From: Lutibacter agarilyticus
GTDB taxonomy: Bacteria > Bacteroidota > Bacteroidia > Flavobacteriales > Flavobacteriaceae
DNA: 64,000 nt
Direction of reading: 5' to 3'
Assembly: GCF_900188235.1 (NCBI RefSeq)
Contig: NZ_FZNT01000001.1
Location: 496,001 to 560,000 of the forward strand
Each line of letters starts with the position of its first letter. Within the stretch, counting starts at the first letter, position 1. Made by a program: the position numbers and the translations under genes. This document shows, in pieces, positions 54,064 to 63,429 of this stretch. A model generated the notes under the pieces. The model was given only the letters and a program-made list of their open reading frames with translations. It did not search any database and had not been told where the DNA came from.

Positions 54064-55452
54064 TTATAATTCATTCAAAATTCTTAATAAATTAGATTTA
54101 CTGTTGAACAGTTTGTATTCGCTTTCTATTTTTTTTAGCTGACTTTCAATCAATTTCACCTCTCTGTAATTTACCAAAAACAATGAACCTTCACCTAAAG
54201 TAAACTTGCGTTCTTCTTTGTTTACCAGTTGCTTATAGTCTAAAACTAAATCCAGTAAAATATTGTATTGTTTTGTGTACGATTCAATTTCTTGCATGGT
54301 ACTTTGAATCTTATTTTTAATGCTTACTCTATTTGCTGATATATCAAATTCAATGTCTTGTAACTTTAGTTTGGCTAGTTTTAAATCTCCACGTTCCTTT
54401 CTTAAAAATAAAGGAAAACTCATATTTAATCCTGTTTTATAATTTGAAGTATTAAACGTTTCGGTGTCTTCATAATCAGATGATAAAAAGTTGTATTCCA
54501 AATCTACTTTTGGTAATAAATTATTTGTTTTAAGTCTTTTATCTAAGATTAAGCTTTCTTTTTTAAATTTAAGTGCTTGTAGTTTCGGGTTGTTATTTAT
54601 AAGTTCATCATCAATATTTAAGATAGAACTATTTAAAACTAAGTCAATTTTGGTAATTGTTAAACTATCAGGAATCATATTTTGCTCTAATTCCAATGGT
54701 AAATTATTTTCTAACCATAAATAGTTTGAAAGCTCTAATTTAGATTTAATATAACCTATTTTAGCTTTTTCAAGATCTAACATTCTACTTTTGTAATTGA
54801 TACTTGCTTCAAGTGTGTCAATAGCTGGTTTATCACCTTCAGTATAACTTCTTTTTACATTTTGAAATCGTTCTTCAGCATTCAGCATATAATCTGAATA
54901 AATAGATGTTGCTTGGTAATTTTTCAACCAATTAAAATACGATGTAATTGCAGTATATAAAATTTCGTTGACAGCAATTTTTTGTGTTGCTTCAGCTTGA
55001 TGAACATATAATTTTGCCTGTTTTAAGGTTACCATTCTATTATTTGTTAATAACCCTTTAGCAAGAGAAACAGAGACACCAAGACTATACAAGCCATCTT
55101 CAGGAGTTTTATATTCGGGATTTAAATAAATCCCATCGTTATTTTCATAATTAGCTTTGAATTGAACTCCGTACCAAGTTGGAATTTTAAACGAAGCATT
55201 TAACTTATCATAATACGTTGTGTTTTTAAATTTTTTACGGCTATAATCAATTGCTAACTTTGGATCAAAAGCCCCTCTTGATTTTAATAATTTAATTTCA
55301 CTTTCACTAGTTATTAGTTGTGCCTGTTTTACAACTGGATGGTACTTTTTAACATAGCCCAAATATTCTTCCAAAGTTAATATATCGTTGTTTACCTGAG
55401 AAAAAGTAACACCATATATTAAAAATGATAAAATGATAAACAATCTTTTCAT
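54064..55452 (-). CDS. TolC-family outer-membrane efflux protein
   Basis: 462 residues with a signal peptide (MKRLFIILSFLIYGVTFSQ), then LTLEEYLGYVKKYHPVVKQAQL, LSLGVSVSLAKGLLTNNRMVTLKQAKLY and KIQSTMQEIESYTKQYN, the helical outer-membrane-factor repeats. Unlike the RND partner at 41000 it is not a lipoprotein. Last gene of a TetR-ABC-HlyD-TolC operon, its ATG sharing one base with the HlyD stop. It forms the outer-membrane exit for that exporter. Confidence 0.9.
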   Translation of the reverse strand: MKRLFIILSFLIYGVTFSQVNNDILTLEEYLGYVKKYHPVVKQAQLITSESEIKLLKSRGAFDPKLAIDYSRKKFKNTTYYDKLNASFKIPTWYGVQFKANYENNDGIYLNPEYKTPEDGLYSLGVSVSLAKGLLTNNRMVTLKQAKLYVHQAEATQKIAVNEILYTAITSYFNWLKNYQATSIYSDYMLNAEERFQNVKRSYTEGDKPAIDTLEASINYKSRMLDLEKAKIGYIKSKLELSNYLWLENNLPLELEQNMIPDSLTITKIDLVLNSSILNIDDELINNNPKLQALKFKKESLILDKRLKTNNLLPKVDLEYNFLSSDYEDTETFNTSNYKTGLNMSFPLFLRKERGDLKLAKLKLQDIEFDISANRVSIKNKIQSTMQEIESYTKQYNILLDLVLDYKQLVNKEERKFTLGEGSLFLVNYREVKLIESQLKKIESEYKLFNSKSNLLRILNEL

Positions 55453-56810
55453 TATGCTTTCTTTTTATTTTTTGAATCTTCCGTTTTATTTGGTTGGTAA
55501 AAGTTAGGAGGGAAGCTGTTAATTTGTCTCCATAATTCAAACCAAATTGGCACGTTCTCTAACAATGCAATTGTTTTTGTTCCAGAACCTACACGAATAG
55601 CACTTGGCCATTCTACATCATTCATATCTGGTTTTAAAAGTACACGGTACTTACCATTTACGCTAATAAAATTTTCAATAGCAACAATTTTTGAACCATA
55701 TGTTCCGTAAGAAACATTGGGCCATCCACTAAAAATAATTGCAGGCCAACCATCAAATTGTACACGCACTTTTTCTCCAATATGTATCAACGGTAAATCT
55801 ATTGGATGCACATACATTTCAATAGCTAATTCGTAATTTGATGGCATAATGTTTAAGAGTTGTTCGCCTTCTTTAAAAGTTTCTCCAATACCAGATTTTA
55901 TAGCTTTATTTATTTGCCCATCTTGAGGTGCTGTAACATATAATAAGCTACTTCTTTTTTTATAGTTAGCAAGGTTTGTTTGCAATTTGGAAACCTCAAC
56001 TTCAGTATTATAGCCACTAGACTGTGCTGTAAATAAATCGCTTTGTGATTTAGCTAATTTATCGGCATAACTTGATTTAGTAGTAGCAATTGAAAGTTGA
56101 CTATTCAATGCTTCATTTTTAGTACTTAAAAATTTGTTTTGTTGAGATACTAATTTTGCATTAGCTTCTTGTAATTTATTGCGAATGTCTTCAACATCTT
56201 TAACAGATTTTAAACCTTCTTCTTGTAAAGAAACTGCTCGGTTGTATTGTGTTTTAGCAATACTAGCTTTTATTTTAGCAGCTTCTAAATCTATACTATC
56301 GCTTTGAACTTTTAATTGAGCTTGAATTACTTTATTTTTTGCTTGTTCAAGTTTTAGTGTGCGCTCTTGTTGTAAAGCATCAATTTGGTTTTGTAATGCC
56401 ACAACTTTATTTTTATAAGCTACAACCGACGAGGATTTAGCAGTTAACTGATTGTCAGTTCGTTCTGCCAGTTTTTCATCAAAGTATTCACTTTTAACTT
56501 CAGAAATGCGTAAAATAGTATCACCTTTTTTTACAAAATCTCCTTCTTGTACATACCACTGTTCTATACGTCCTGGAATTTGAGATTGCAATGTTTGTGG
56601 GCGTTGATTAGGTTTTAACGTAGTTACTATACCTGTGCTAGAAATATTTTGTGTCCAAGGTAAAAATAGAATAACCAACAATGCAATTAAAAAATACAAT
56701 AAAACCTTTCTAAAACCAGTATGATATTCCTTTGTAAATATTACTTGTCCAGATTTAAACTTTTTTAAATCTATAAATTCTGAAACTTTGTTATTTGAAA
56801 TGTTTAACAT
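55452..56810 (-). CDS. HlyD-family membrane-fusion protein of a type I-like exporter
   Basis: 452 residues: cytoplasmic N-terminus, one helix (VLLYFLIALLVILFLPW), IPGRIEQWYVQEGDFVKKGDTILRISEVKSEYFD (lipoyl half), a long coiled coil (about 120-290, rich in Q/K/A), the second lipoyl half YVTAPQDGQINKAIKSGIGETFKEGEQL, and a beta-barrel with VRVQFDGWPAIIFSGWP. It bridges the ABC protein and TolC protein. Four bases after the ABC stop. Confidence 0.92.
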   Translation of the reverse strand: MLNISNNKVSEFIDLKKFKSGQVIFTKEYHTGFRKVLLYFLIALLVILFLPWTQNISSTGIVTTLKPNQRPQTLQSQIPGRIEQWYVQEGDFVKKGDTILRISEVKSEYFDEKLAERTDNQLTAKSSSVVAYKNKVVALQNQIDALQQERTLKLEQAKNKVIQAQLKVQSDSIDLEAAKIKASIAKTQYNRAVSLQEEGLKSVKDVEDIRNKLQEANAKLVSQQNKFLSTKNEALNSQLSIATTKSSYADKLAKSQSDLFTAQSSGYNTEVEVSKLQTNLANYKKRSSLLYVTAPQDGQINKAIKSGIGETFKEGEQLLNIMPSNYELAIEMYVHPIDLPLIHIGEKVRVQFDGWPAIIFSGWPNVSYGTYGSKIVAIENFISVNGKYRVLLKPDMNDVEWPSAIRVGSGTKTIALLENVPIWFELWRQINSFPPNFYQPNKTEDSKNKKKA

Positions 56811-56813
56811 ATT

Positions 56814-58484
56814 TTAAAATTTATCAACATTAATAATGGTACCATTTTTAAGTGTAATGTGTGTTTTGCAGTTAAGTTTCCATTTATCGTGATTACTAAT
56901 CACAATTAAACTCCAAGGTTGAGAAGTATTACTTAAAAAAGCGATTATTTTTTCAGCTTCGACCTTATGGAATTGATCTAAAGGATTTTCAAGAATTAAC
57001 ATTTTTGGTTTTTTTACAATAGCTCTTGCCAAAACAATTTTTTTAGAAACTGTGTATGGAATTTGTTTTCCTTCAGGTTTTATTACTGTATTTAATCCTT
57101 TGGGTTGTTGTTTTAAAAAATCAATCAATTCTAAATTTTCAAAAACTTTAAAAATTGTTTTATCGCTAATATCTTTATTTCCAAAAGTGATGTTTTCTCT
57201 AATTGTACCTTCAAAAGGAGTTTCTTCAGAGAGTGATAATCCTAATTTTGCACGATATTCATTAATATACAAGCTTTCAATTGAAAGGTTATTAATAAAA
57301 ATATGTCCAGAGCTAGGTAAAATTAACCCTGAAATTAAATGCAGTAAGCTTGATTTTCCAGAACCACTTTCACCATTAACTAAAATTCTATCTTTTGGAT
57401 TAATGGTGAAAGAAATACCTTTAAGAATGGGTTCATTTCGATCTTCGTTAGTATAAATTAAATCTTGAAGTTCTACAGTTAAATCAGCATCTTTTTCAAT
57501 AATCTCTCCTTTTTGAGCTTCAATAGGCTTATCAACAATTTGACCTAATTTTTCTATTGAAGTTAGTACGTCGTATAAAGATTCTAAGCCTAATATTAGT
57601 TTTTCAACAGAGCTAATAACTAAAATAATTATAATTTCAGCAGCAACAAATTGACCAATATTCATACGTTGTTCAAGTACTAAAAACCCTCCAATAATTA
57701 ATAAACCAGCAGTAATTAACACTTTAAAACCAATCATTTGTGCAACCTGTATGATTAATATTTTAAAATGATTTTCACGAGCATCTATATAATCATTAAC
57801 AAGCTCGTCGGTTTTTTGAAGCGCTAAACTAGTTTTTCCAGAAAGTTTAAAGCTAATTACAGCTCTTGATACTTCTTGTAACCAATGCGCTACTTTGTAT
57901 TTGTTTTTAGATTCGCTTAAGCTTGTAATTAATCCTTTTTGTGCAGTATATTTAAATATAATGAATATTAATAGTAATAATAAAAAACCAAAAAAGATAA
58001 AAAATGCGTGATAGAATGATAATAAAATTAATGCAAATATAATTTGTAATAATGCAGATGGCACGTCAATTAAGATTTTTGATAATCCTTTTTGAATTGT
58101 TAACGTATCAAAAAAACGATTGGCTAATTCTGGTAGGTAATAATTATTTAATTCGCTTGTTTTTATCTTAGGAAAACGGTAACTGAATTCAAAAGAAGCT
58201 CTTGTAAAGATACGTTGTTGAATGGTTTCAATAATACGCATTTGCATGAGTTTTAAAACACCTGTAAAAGCAACACCTGTGGTAACTAATACAATTAAAA
58301 CTATCCAAGAAGCAGATATTACAGCACTTTGTAGTAAATTAATAATGGCTTGAATTCCCAAAGGTAATGATAATGCTACAAGACCTTCAAAAACAGCATA
58401 ATACCCAATCTGAAAAACATCTTTACGCTCTAATTCTAGTAATTTCATAAAGCGTTTCCAAGGTGTCCAAGTTTTATTCTCCAT
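56814..58484 (-). CDS. ABC exporter with degenerate nucleotide-binding domain
   Basis: 556 residues: about six helices (residues 25-310) and an ATPase domain (340-556). Walker A is normal (NGESGSGKSS, 370-379), but the Q-loop Gln is replaced (GLSLSEETPFEGTIREN), the LSGGQ signature is YTVSKK (477-482), and Walker B reads MLILEN (495-500), lacking both the Asp and the catalytic Glu. A His is kept in SNHDK (532). Relatives I recall from Bacteroidota operons of this layout share the odd signature, so it is probably a functional subfamily. No peptidase (C39) domain. It likely drives export through the HlyD and TolC partners; cargo unknown. Confidence 0.88.
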   Translation of the reverse strand: MENKTWTPWKRFMKLLELERKDVFQIGYYAVFEGLVALSLPLGIQAIINLLQSAVISASWIVLIVLVTTGVAFTGVLKLMQMRIIETIQQRIFTRASFEFSYRFPKIKTSELNNYYLPELANRFFDTLTIQKGLSKILIDVPSALLQIIFALILLSFYHAFFIFFGFLLLLLIFIIFKYTAQKGLITSLSESKNKYKVAHWLQEVSRAVISFKLSGKTSLALQKTDELVNDYIDARENHFKILIIQVAQMIGFKVLITAGLLIIGGFLVLEQRMNIGQFVAAEIIIILVISSVEKLILGLESLYDVLTSIEKLGQIVDKPIEAQKGEIIEKDADLTVELQDLIYTNEDRNEPILKGISFTINPKDRILVNGESGSGKSSLLHLISGLILPSSGHIFINNLSIESLYINEYRAKLGLSLSEETPFEGTIRENITFGNKDISDKTIFKVFENLELIDFLKQQPKGLNTVIKPEGKQIPYTVSKKIVLARAIVKKPKMLILENPLDQFHKVEAEKIIAFLSNTSQPWSLIVISNHDKWKLNCKTHITLKNGTIINVDKF

Positions 58485-59154
58485 CAGATAGTGTTTTTAA
58501 TATTAAATTGGTAAAAAAATGAGTAGGTGTTGTTTTGTTATCACAATTTGTAATAGACTTAAAATGGACTTTTAAAAACTGCTGGTGTAATGCTCCCTCT
58601 ATAATTGTACTTGCCAAACTTAAAGGGTATTCATAAGTAGTATTATATGCTTTAATAATTTCGGAAAGCCTTTGTACAACACGTTTATAAGATATAAAAT
58701 AACCTTCACTATTTTCTATATCAACATCTTTCGTTAAGAAGGATTTTGAGCTTTCATTTATCATAATTAAATTAAGTAAAACTTCATTTATATGACTGTA
58801 TTTACCATCTTCTTCAGTAGTTCTAGTAACTATCTCAATAGCTTTGTACAATTTTTCTTTTGTGTTGTTAACGCTATAGGTTTCAATTACAAGTTGATAT
58901 TCTATCCAGCTCCAGTACCAAGAAGTAAGGTAGGTTAAAAGGTTGTGTTTACTTTCAAAGTACCTGTAAATAGAACTTTCATTAGAATTGATGAGTTGTC
59001 CTAGTTTTTTGAAATTAAAATCTTCAAAACCAATATCTTCAATTAAAACAATACTGTTTTGTATAATTTTTTTGCCTAATGAAGAAGATTCAGGATCTTT
59101 TAAATAAATACCTTGCGGTATTTCTATTTTAATATTTGACAGTAATCTATCCAT
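58474..59154 (-). CDS. TetR/AcrR-family transcriptional regulator
   Basis: About 226 residues from the ATG at 59154; the ORF start at 59175 falls inside the -7 box. The TetR helix-turn-helix is recognisable: IIQNSIVLIEDIGFEDFNFKKLGQLINSNESSIYRYFESKHNLLTYL, ending in the usual SIYRYF-SK. The C-terminal ligand domain is divergent. First gene of the exporter operon, overlapping the ABC start by 11 bases; it probably represses the operon and itself until a ligand binds. Confidence 0.88.
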   Translation of the reverse strand: MDRLLSNIKIEIPQGIYLKDPESSSLGKKIIQNSIVLIEDIGFEDFNFKKLGQLINSNESSIYRYFESKHNLLTYLTSWYWSWIEYQLVIETYSVNNTKEKLYKAIEIVTRTTEEDGKYSHINEVLLNLIMINESSKSFLTKDVDIENSEGYFISYKRVVQRLSEIIKAYNTTYEYPLSLASTIIEGALHQQFLKVHFKSITNCDNKTTPTHFFTNLILKTLSDGE

Positions 59155-59172
59155 ATTTAAATATTTTGTTCG

Positions 59173-59194
59173 CAAATATAATAGTATTACTATT
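59173..59194 (-). promoter_or_regulatory. -7 box and overlapping palindromic operator candidate for the TetR operon
   Basis: TATATTTG (plus-strand CAAATATA, 59173-59180) is followed upstream by AATAGTATTACTATT (59180-59194), a 7-1-7 inverted repeat that lies in the -7 to -33 spacer. This is where a TetR repressor would block RNA polymerase. Confidence 0.55.
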
Positions 59195-59553
59195 AAAATA
59201 AAAAATAAAAAATAAAAATTTTATAAACCTTAATTCATTTGAGTAAAAAAAGAAATAGAATAATCAATTTAAAATTAAGTATAAAAAAATTAAAATATGT
59301 AAATAATAGTAAATAATTTAACGTGAATGCTATGTTTGAATTTATGATAAAAATGAAATTTAAAATAGTAAAAAAACTAATTAAATAGAGACAAAAAATA
59401 GTTACATAAAGTTTTATAAAGCACTACAATTAAATTTTGTTATAAAATTTAATTTATATGAGCTTTTTATTTTACGAATATTATAAAATAATATGTAAAA
59501 GAAATTAAATATATTATATTTCAAAAATTAAAATTAGAACAACAATAAACAGG
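59195..59553. other. AT-rich intergenic region between divergent transcripts
   Basis: About 360 bases, almost entirely A and T, with no gene or stable hairpin. A TATATTTC (one mismatch from the -7 consensus) around 59515-59522 may drive the aldo/keto reductase gene. Confidence 0.3.
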
Positions 59554-60510
59554 ATGTCAAATACTAAAATAGGATTGGGTTTAGCGGCTTTAGGCAGGCC
59601 AGAATACATCAATATAAACGATGGGTGTTCACAAGATAAATCTCAAGAGGCTTTCATGAAAAATGCTTTAAATGTTCTTGATTTTGCCTACGAAAAAGGA
59701 ATACGTTATTTTGATACAGCGCCATCTTATGGGAAAGGTGAACAATTTTTAATAAATTGGAATACTAATTATAAGCACGCAGATGTTACCTTAAGTACTA
59801 AATGGGGATACACTTATGTGGCTGATTGGGAATTAGGTTTTAGTGGTGCTCATGAGGTAAAAGAGCATTCTTTATCTAAACTTATAGCGCAGTGGGAAAT
59901 CTCAAAAAAACTTTTACCAGCATTAAAAATATATCAAGTCCATTCTGCAACATTTGAAAGTGGAATATTGGAAAATAAAGATGTTTTAAATAAGCTTTAC
60001 GAACTAAAAAAACAAACAGGCTTACAAATTGGAATTACCTCTAGTGGTGCTAATCAAATTGCAATTATTGATGCTGCATTAAAAATTAAGATTAAAAATG
60101 AGGATTTGTTTGATAGTTACCAAGTAACATATAATATCTTAGAACAATCAACTCATGTTATTTTAAAACAATTAATTGAGCAACAAAAAACAGTAATTAT
60201 TAAGGAAGGCTTAGCGAATGGTAGGCTATTTAAAAATGAAAAATTCACTCATTATCAAGAAGTTTATGGTGCTTTAGATACATTAGCTAAAAAATATAAT
60301 GTTGGAGCAGATGCAATTGTACTTAGGTTTATAATGGATTATTTAGAACCAACTTATGTGCTTAGCGGAGCATTAAGCAAAGAACATCTTGCTCAAAATT
60401 TAAAAGCTCAAAACTTTAAGCTAGAAGCAAAAGAATTGGAATTGCTTGCGTCTTTTAAAACGATGCCTGACGCATACTGGGAAGAAAGAAATAAGTTACC
60501 TTGGAGTTAA
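59554..60510 (+). CDS. Aldo/keto reductase family oxidoreductase
   Basis: A 318-residue (beta/alpha)8 barrel protein: IGLGLAALGRPEYI at the start, YEKGIRYFDTAPSYGKGEQFLINW (catalytic Asp and Tyr region), LSTKWGY (catalytic Lys), ALKIYQVHSAT (His), GITSSGANQ and VLSGALSKEHLAQNL. It reduces or oxidises a carbonyl with NADPH in the cytoplasm. It belongs to the general bacterial group without a C-terminal cofactor-loop specialisation I can name. Alone on its strand; substrate unknown. Confidence 0.92.
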   Translation: MSNTKIGLGLAALGRPEYININDGCSQDKSQEAFMKNALNVLDFAYEKGIRYFDTAPSYGKGEQFLINWNTNYKHADVTLSTKWGYTYVADWELGFSGAHEVKEHSLSKLIAQWEISKKLLPALKIYQVHSATFESGILENKDVLNKLYELKKQTGLQIGITSSGANQIAIIDAALKIKIKNEDLFDSYQVTYNILEQSTHVILKQLIEQQKTVIIKEGLANGRLFKNEKFTHYQEVYGALDTLAKKYNVGADAIVLRFIMDYLEPTYVLSGALSKEHLAQNLKAQNFKLEAKELELLASFKTMPDAYWEERNKLPWS

Positions 60511-60663
60511 TTTATGTAACACACAAAACGTTAAAGAGGTTTTAATAATTAGCCAATTTATGTACTTATTTATATAATTTTTGAACCTACTTAAAAAGAT
60601 TATTTAGTATTTTATTAACATCTATTTATGGTTTTTTTAATATTAATTCAATTATTATGTTAA

Positions 60664-60671
60664 TATATTTG
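60664..60671 (+). promoter_or_regulatory. -7 box (TATATTTG) upstream of the small membrane protein
   Basis: A perfect TATATTTG, 23 bases before the TTG at 60695. It also lies about 410 bases before the SulP ATG and could drive the whole small protein-SulP-carbonic anhydrase unit. Confidence 0.5.
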
Positions 60672-60694
60672 CAAAATAATAAATTATTAGGCTT

Positions 60695-60997
60695 TTGAAA
60701 ATTAGAATTACTATTTTTTTTTCTATCATATTTATAGCAACAATTGCTATACCTACCGTTATAGGTCTTTCAATTAAAAATACAGATGTTTCTGTTTTTT
60801 TAAATTTGGAAGAAAATGAGCATGAAAAAGAAAAAGGTGAGGAACTAAATTCAAAAGAAATAAAAAAAATCACTTCATATACTACAAGTGAATTTAGTGA
60901 AAACGATAAAAAAGAAAAATGTATGAGTTTTTATACTAAAAACTACATTTCTCAATATCCAAAAATTCTTACACAACCTCCCGAGTTTTTGGTATAA
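60695..60997 (+). CDS. Small membrane-anchored protein, TTG start
   Basis: 100 residues, beginning at TTG; no ATG or GTG is available between the upstream stop (60680) and the hydrophobic segment, so TTG is the only plausible start. One helix (ITIFFSIIFIATIAIPTVIGLSI), then a Glu/Lys-rich region (ENEHEKEKGEELNSKEIKK) and a C-terminal segment ending PPEFLV. The -7 box upstream and the SulP gene downstream support expression. No family recognised; it may be an accessory of the SulP/carbonic anhydrase pair. Confidence 0.55.
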   Translation: MKIRITIFFSIIFIATIAIPTVIGLSIKNTDVSVFLNLEENEHEKEKGEELNSKEIKKITSYTTSEFSENDKKEKCMSFYTKNYISQYPKILTQPPEFLV

Positions 60998-61081
60998 TTA
61001 CTTATTTCAAAATTAATAATTAGTATCAAAATTAAACTCAAAACTCTAAACACTTCTGTTTAGGGTAAAATTTATTTATAT

Positions 61082-62674
61082 ATGTTAAAAAATCTTAAAA
61101 GCGATTTTCCTGCAAGTATAGTAGTGTTTTTTGTAGCACTACCTTTATGTTTAGGAATAGCATTAGCAAGTGGAGCTCCATTATTTTCTGGTGTAATATC
61201 TGGAATTATTGGAGGAATAGTAGTTGGAGCCTTAAGTGGCTCTAAATTAGGGGTAAGTGGCCCTGCAGCAGGTTTAGCTGCAATTGTATTAACAGCAATA
61301 GGTTCATTAGGAGGGTATGAAAACTTTTTAGTAGCCTTAGTTTTAGGTGGAATTATACAAGTGGTTTTTGGTGTTTTAAAAGCCGGAGTAATAGGATATT
61401 ATTTTCCTTCATCTGTAATTAAAGGAATGTTAACAGGTATTGGAATTATTATTATTCTAAAACAGATTCCTCATTTTTTTGGTTACGATATTGAGCCAAT
61501 TGGAGCCGATAGTTTTATTGAAGCTTCTGGAGAAAACACATTCTCTGCTATTTTTCAGATTATAAATAATATCACAACAGGGTCTTTAGTTGTTGGTGTA
61601 ATTGCATTGCTAGTTATTTTGTTATGGGATAATGTATTAGCTAAAAAAGCAAAGTTCTTTACAGTTATTCAAGGGCCATTAGTAGCTGTAGTGTTAGGAA
61701 TTGTTTATTACTTAGTAACTAAATCTAATGAGGTATTAGCTATATCTAAATCTCATTTAGTTAGTGTGCCAATACCTAAAGATGCCGCTTCATTTATCAA
61801 TCAATTTAGTTTTCCGAACTTTTCTGCAATTACAAATCCAGATGTATGGGTTGTAGCATTTACAATTGCGTTAGTTGCAAGTTTAGAAACACTTTTATGT
61901 GTAGAGGCAACAGATAAAATTGACCCTAATAAAAATGTAACCCCTACAAACAGAGAGTTACTGGCGCAAGGAACAGGTAATGTAGTTTCTGGTTTAATTG
62001 GTGGTTTGCCAATAACGCAAGTTATTGTTAGAAGCTCTGCAAATATTCAATCTGGTGGTAAAACTAAAATGTCTGCAATTTTACACGGTATACTATTATT
62101 AATTTCTGTGATTTTAATACCAGACTTATTAAATAAAATTCCACTTTCTGTATTAGCTTCAGTTCTTATAATTGTGGGATACAAGTTAGCTAAACCAGTA
62201 TTGTTTAAGCAAATGTACAAATTAGGGTGGAAACAGTTTGTACCTTTTATTGTTACAGTTGTTGGTATTGTTTTTACCGATTTACTAGTTGGTATTAGCT
62301 TAGGGTTATTTGTTGGAATTGTAGTTATTTTATTAAAAAGCTACCAAAATTCACACTTCTTACATATTGAAGATAAAAGTAATGGTAAGCACAAAATTAA
62401 AATGACTTTAGCTGAAGAAGTTACTTTTTTTAACAAAGGAGCTATTTTAAAAGAATTAGATCGTTTACCACATGAAACACAATTAGAAATAAACCTACTT
62501 AAAACCAGGTATTTAGATAATGATATTATAGAGATTCTGGAAGATTTTATTTTCAAAGCCAAAGAAAGAAATATTGATCTTAAGCTAGTTTCAAAAAGAG
62601 GTATTGTTGAGAACCCGACTAGTTTTATTGAATTTTTTAATAACAATCCGAAATCAAGTTTAAGCCTAAATTAA
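61082..62674 (+). CDS. SulP-family inorganic anion transporter (likely bicarbonate)
   Basis: A 530-residue protein: about 11-12 helices with FPASIVVFFVALPLCLGIALASGAPLFSGVISGIIGG, LGVSGPAAGLAAIV, LVASLETLLCVEATDKIDPNKNVTPTNRELLAQG and GLIGGLPITQVIVRSS, the SulP/SLC26 signatures, then a C-terminal STAS-like domain (about 430-530: VTFFNKGAILKELDRL). Eight bases before a beta-carbonic anhydrase gene, which suggests bicarbonate rather than sulfate as substrate. Confidence 0.93.
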   Translation: MLKNLKSDFPASIVVFFVALPLCLGIALASGAPLFSGVISGIIGGIVVGALSGSKLGVSGPAAGLAAIVLTAIGSLGGYENFLVALVLGGIIQVVFGVLKAGVIGYYFPSSVIKGMLTGIGIIIILKQIPHFFGYDIEPIGADSFIEASGENTFSAIFQIINNITTGSLVVGVIALLVILLWDNVLAKKAKFFTVIQGPLVAVVLGIVYYLVTKSNEVLAISKSHLVSVPIPKDAASFINQFSFPNFSAITNPDVWVVAFTIALVASLETLLCVEATDKIDPNKNVTPTNRELLAQGTGNVVSGLIGGLPITQVIVRSSANIQSGGKTKMSAILHGILLLISVILIPDLLNKIPLSVLASVLIIVGYKLAKPVLFKQMYKLGWKQFVPFIVTVVGIVFTDLLVGISLGLFVGIVVILLKSYQNSHFLHIEDKSNGKHKIKMTLAEEVTFFNKGAILKELDRLPHETQLEINLLKTRYLDNDIIEILEDFIFKAKERNIDLKLVSKRGIVENPTSFIEFFNNNPKSSLSLN

Positions 62675-62681
62675 AAAATAT

Positions 62682-63317
62682 ATGAAACATATAAATAACG
62701 CCATAGATAAAAATACACAAACTAAATTAACTAGTGAAAGTGTATTAGAAGATTTATTAGACGGAAATACTCGTTTTGTAGAAAATAAAATAAATACTGT
62801 AGCAACAAATACGTTGGTTAAACAAACGGTTAATGGTCAATACCCAAAAGCAATTGTGTTATCTTGTATAGACTCTAGAGTACCTGTTGAAACAATATTT
62901 GATCAAACAATTGGAGATATATTTGTAGCTAGAGTTGCAGGTAATTTTGAAAATACCGATATTATTGGAAGTATGGAATATGCTTGTAAAGTTGCAGGAA
63001 GTAAATTAATATTTGTGCTTGGACATGAAAGCTGTGGGGCAATAAAAGCAGCTTGTGATCGTATAGAATTAGGTAATATTACAGCATTAGTTGAAAATAT
63101 AAAGCCTGCTGTAAATGCATCTGAATCTGAAGTTGTAGGTCCGTATGATTCATCAAATATGGAGTTTGTAAACAAAACAATAGAAAACAACGTAAAGTTA
63201 ACCATCAACAGAATTTTAACGAAAAGTCCTATTCTAAAAGAAATGGAAGAAAATGGAGAAATTAAAATTATGGGTGGTATATACAAATTATCAGATGGAA
63301 AAGTAGCTGTTTGCTAA
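62682..63317 (+). CDS. Beta-class carbonic anhydrase
   Basis: A 211-residue zinc enzyme: VLSCIDSRVPVETIFDQTIGDIFVARVAGN gives ligand Cys62 and the Asp64-Arg66 dyad, and FVLGHESCGAIKAA gives His115 and Cys118. It interconverts CO2 and bicarbonate in the cytoplasm. It is coupled to the SulP gene upstream, giving a probable bicarbonate uptake/hydration unit for carboxylation reactions. A hairpin terminator follows. Confidence 0.95.
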   Translation: MKHINNAIDKNTQTKLTSESVLEDLLDGNTRFVENKINTVATNTLVKQTVNGQYPKAIVLSCIDSRVPVETIFDQTIGDIFVARVAGNFENTDIIGSMEYACKVAGSKLIFVLGHESCGAIKAACDRIELGNITALVENIKPAVNASESEVVGPYDSSNMEFVNKTIENNVKLTINRILTKSPILKEMEENGEIKIMGGIYKLSDGKVAVC

Positions 63318-63334
63318 GTAGTTTTTCAAAAACA

Positions 63335-63381
63335 AAAGCGTACGACTGCTGATTTTCGTCAGTAATTGTGCGCTTTTATTA
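63335..63381 (+). terminator. Terminator after the carbonic anhydrase gene
   Basis: AAAAGCGTAC pairs with GTGCGCTTTT (one wobble/mismatch), with an inner ACTG..CAGT pair; T-rich tail. Confidence 0.7.
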
Positions 63382-63429
63382 TGCTTAAAAAAATACCAAA
63401 GCTTTTCTAATTTCCGAGAACGGTATTGT

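Noticed and set aside
60655..60873. Minus-strand ORF opposite the small membrane protein
   Set aside because: Serine/phenylalanine-rich antisense shadow covering the -7 box and start of the plus-strand gene.
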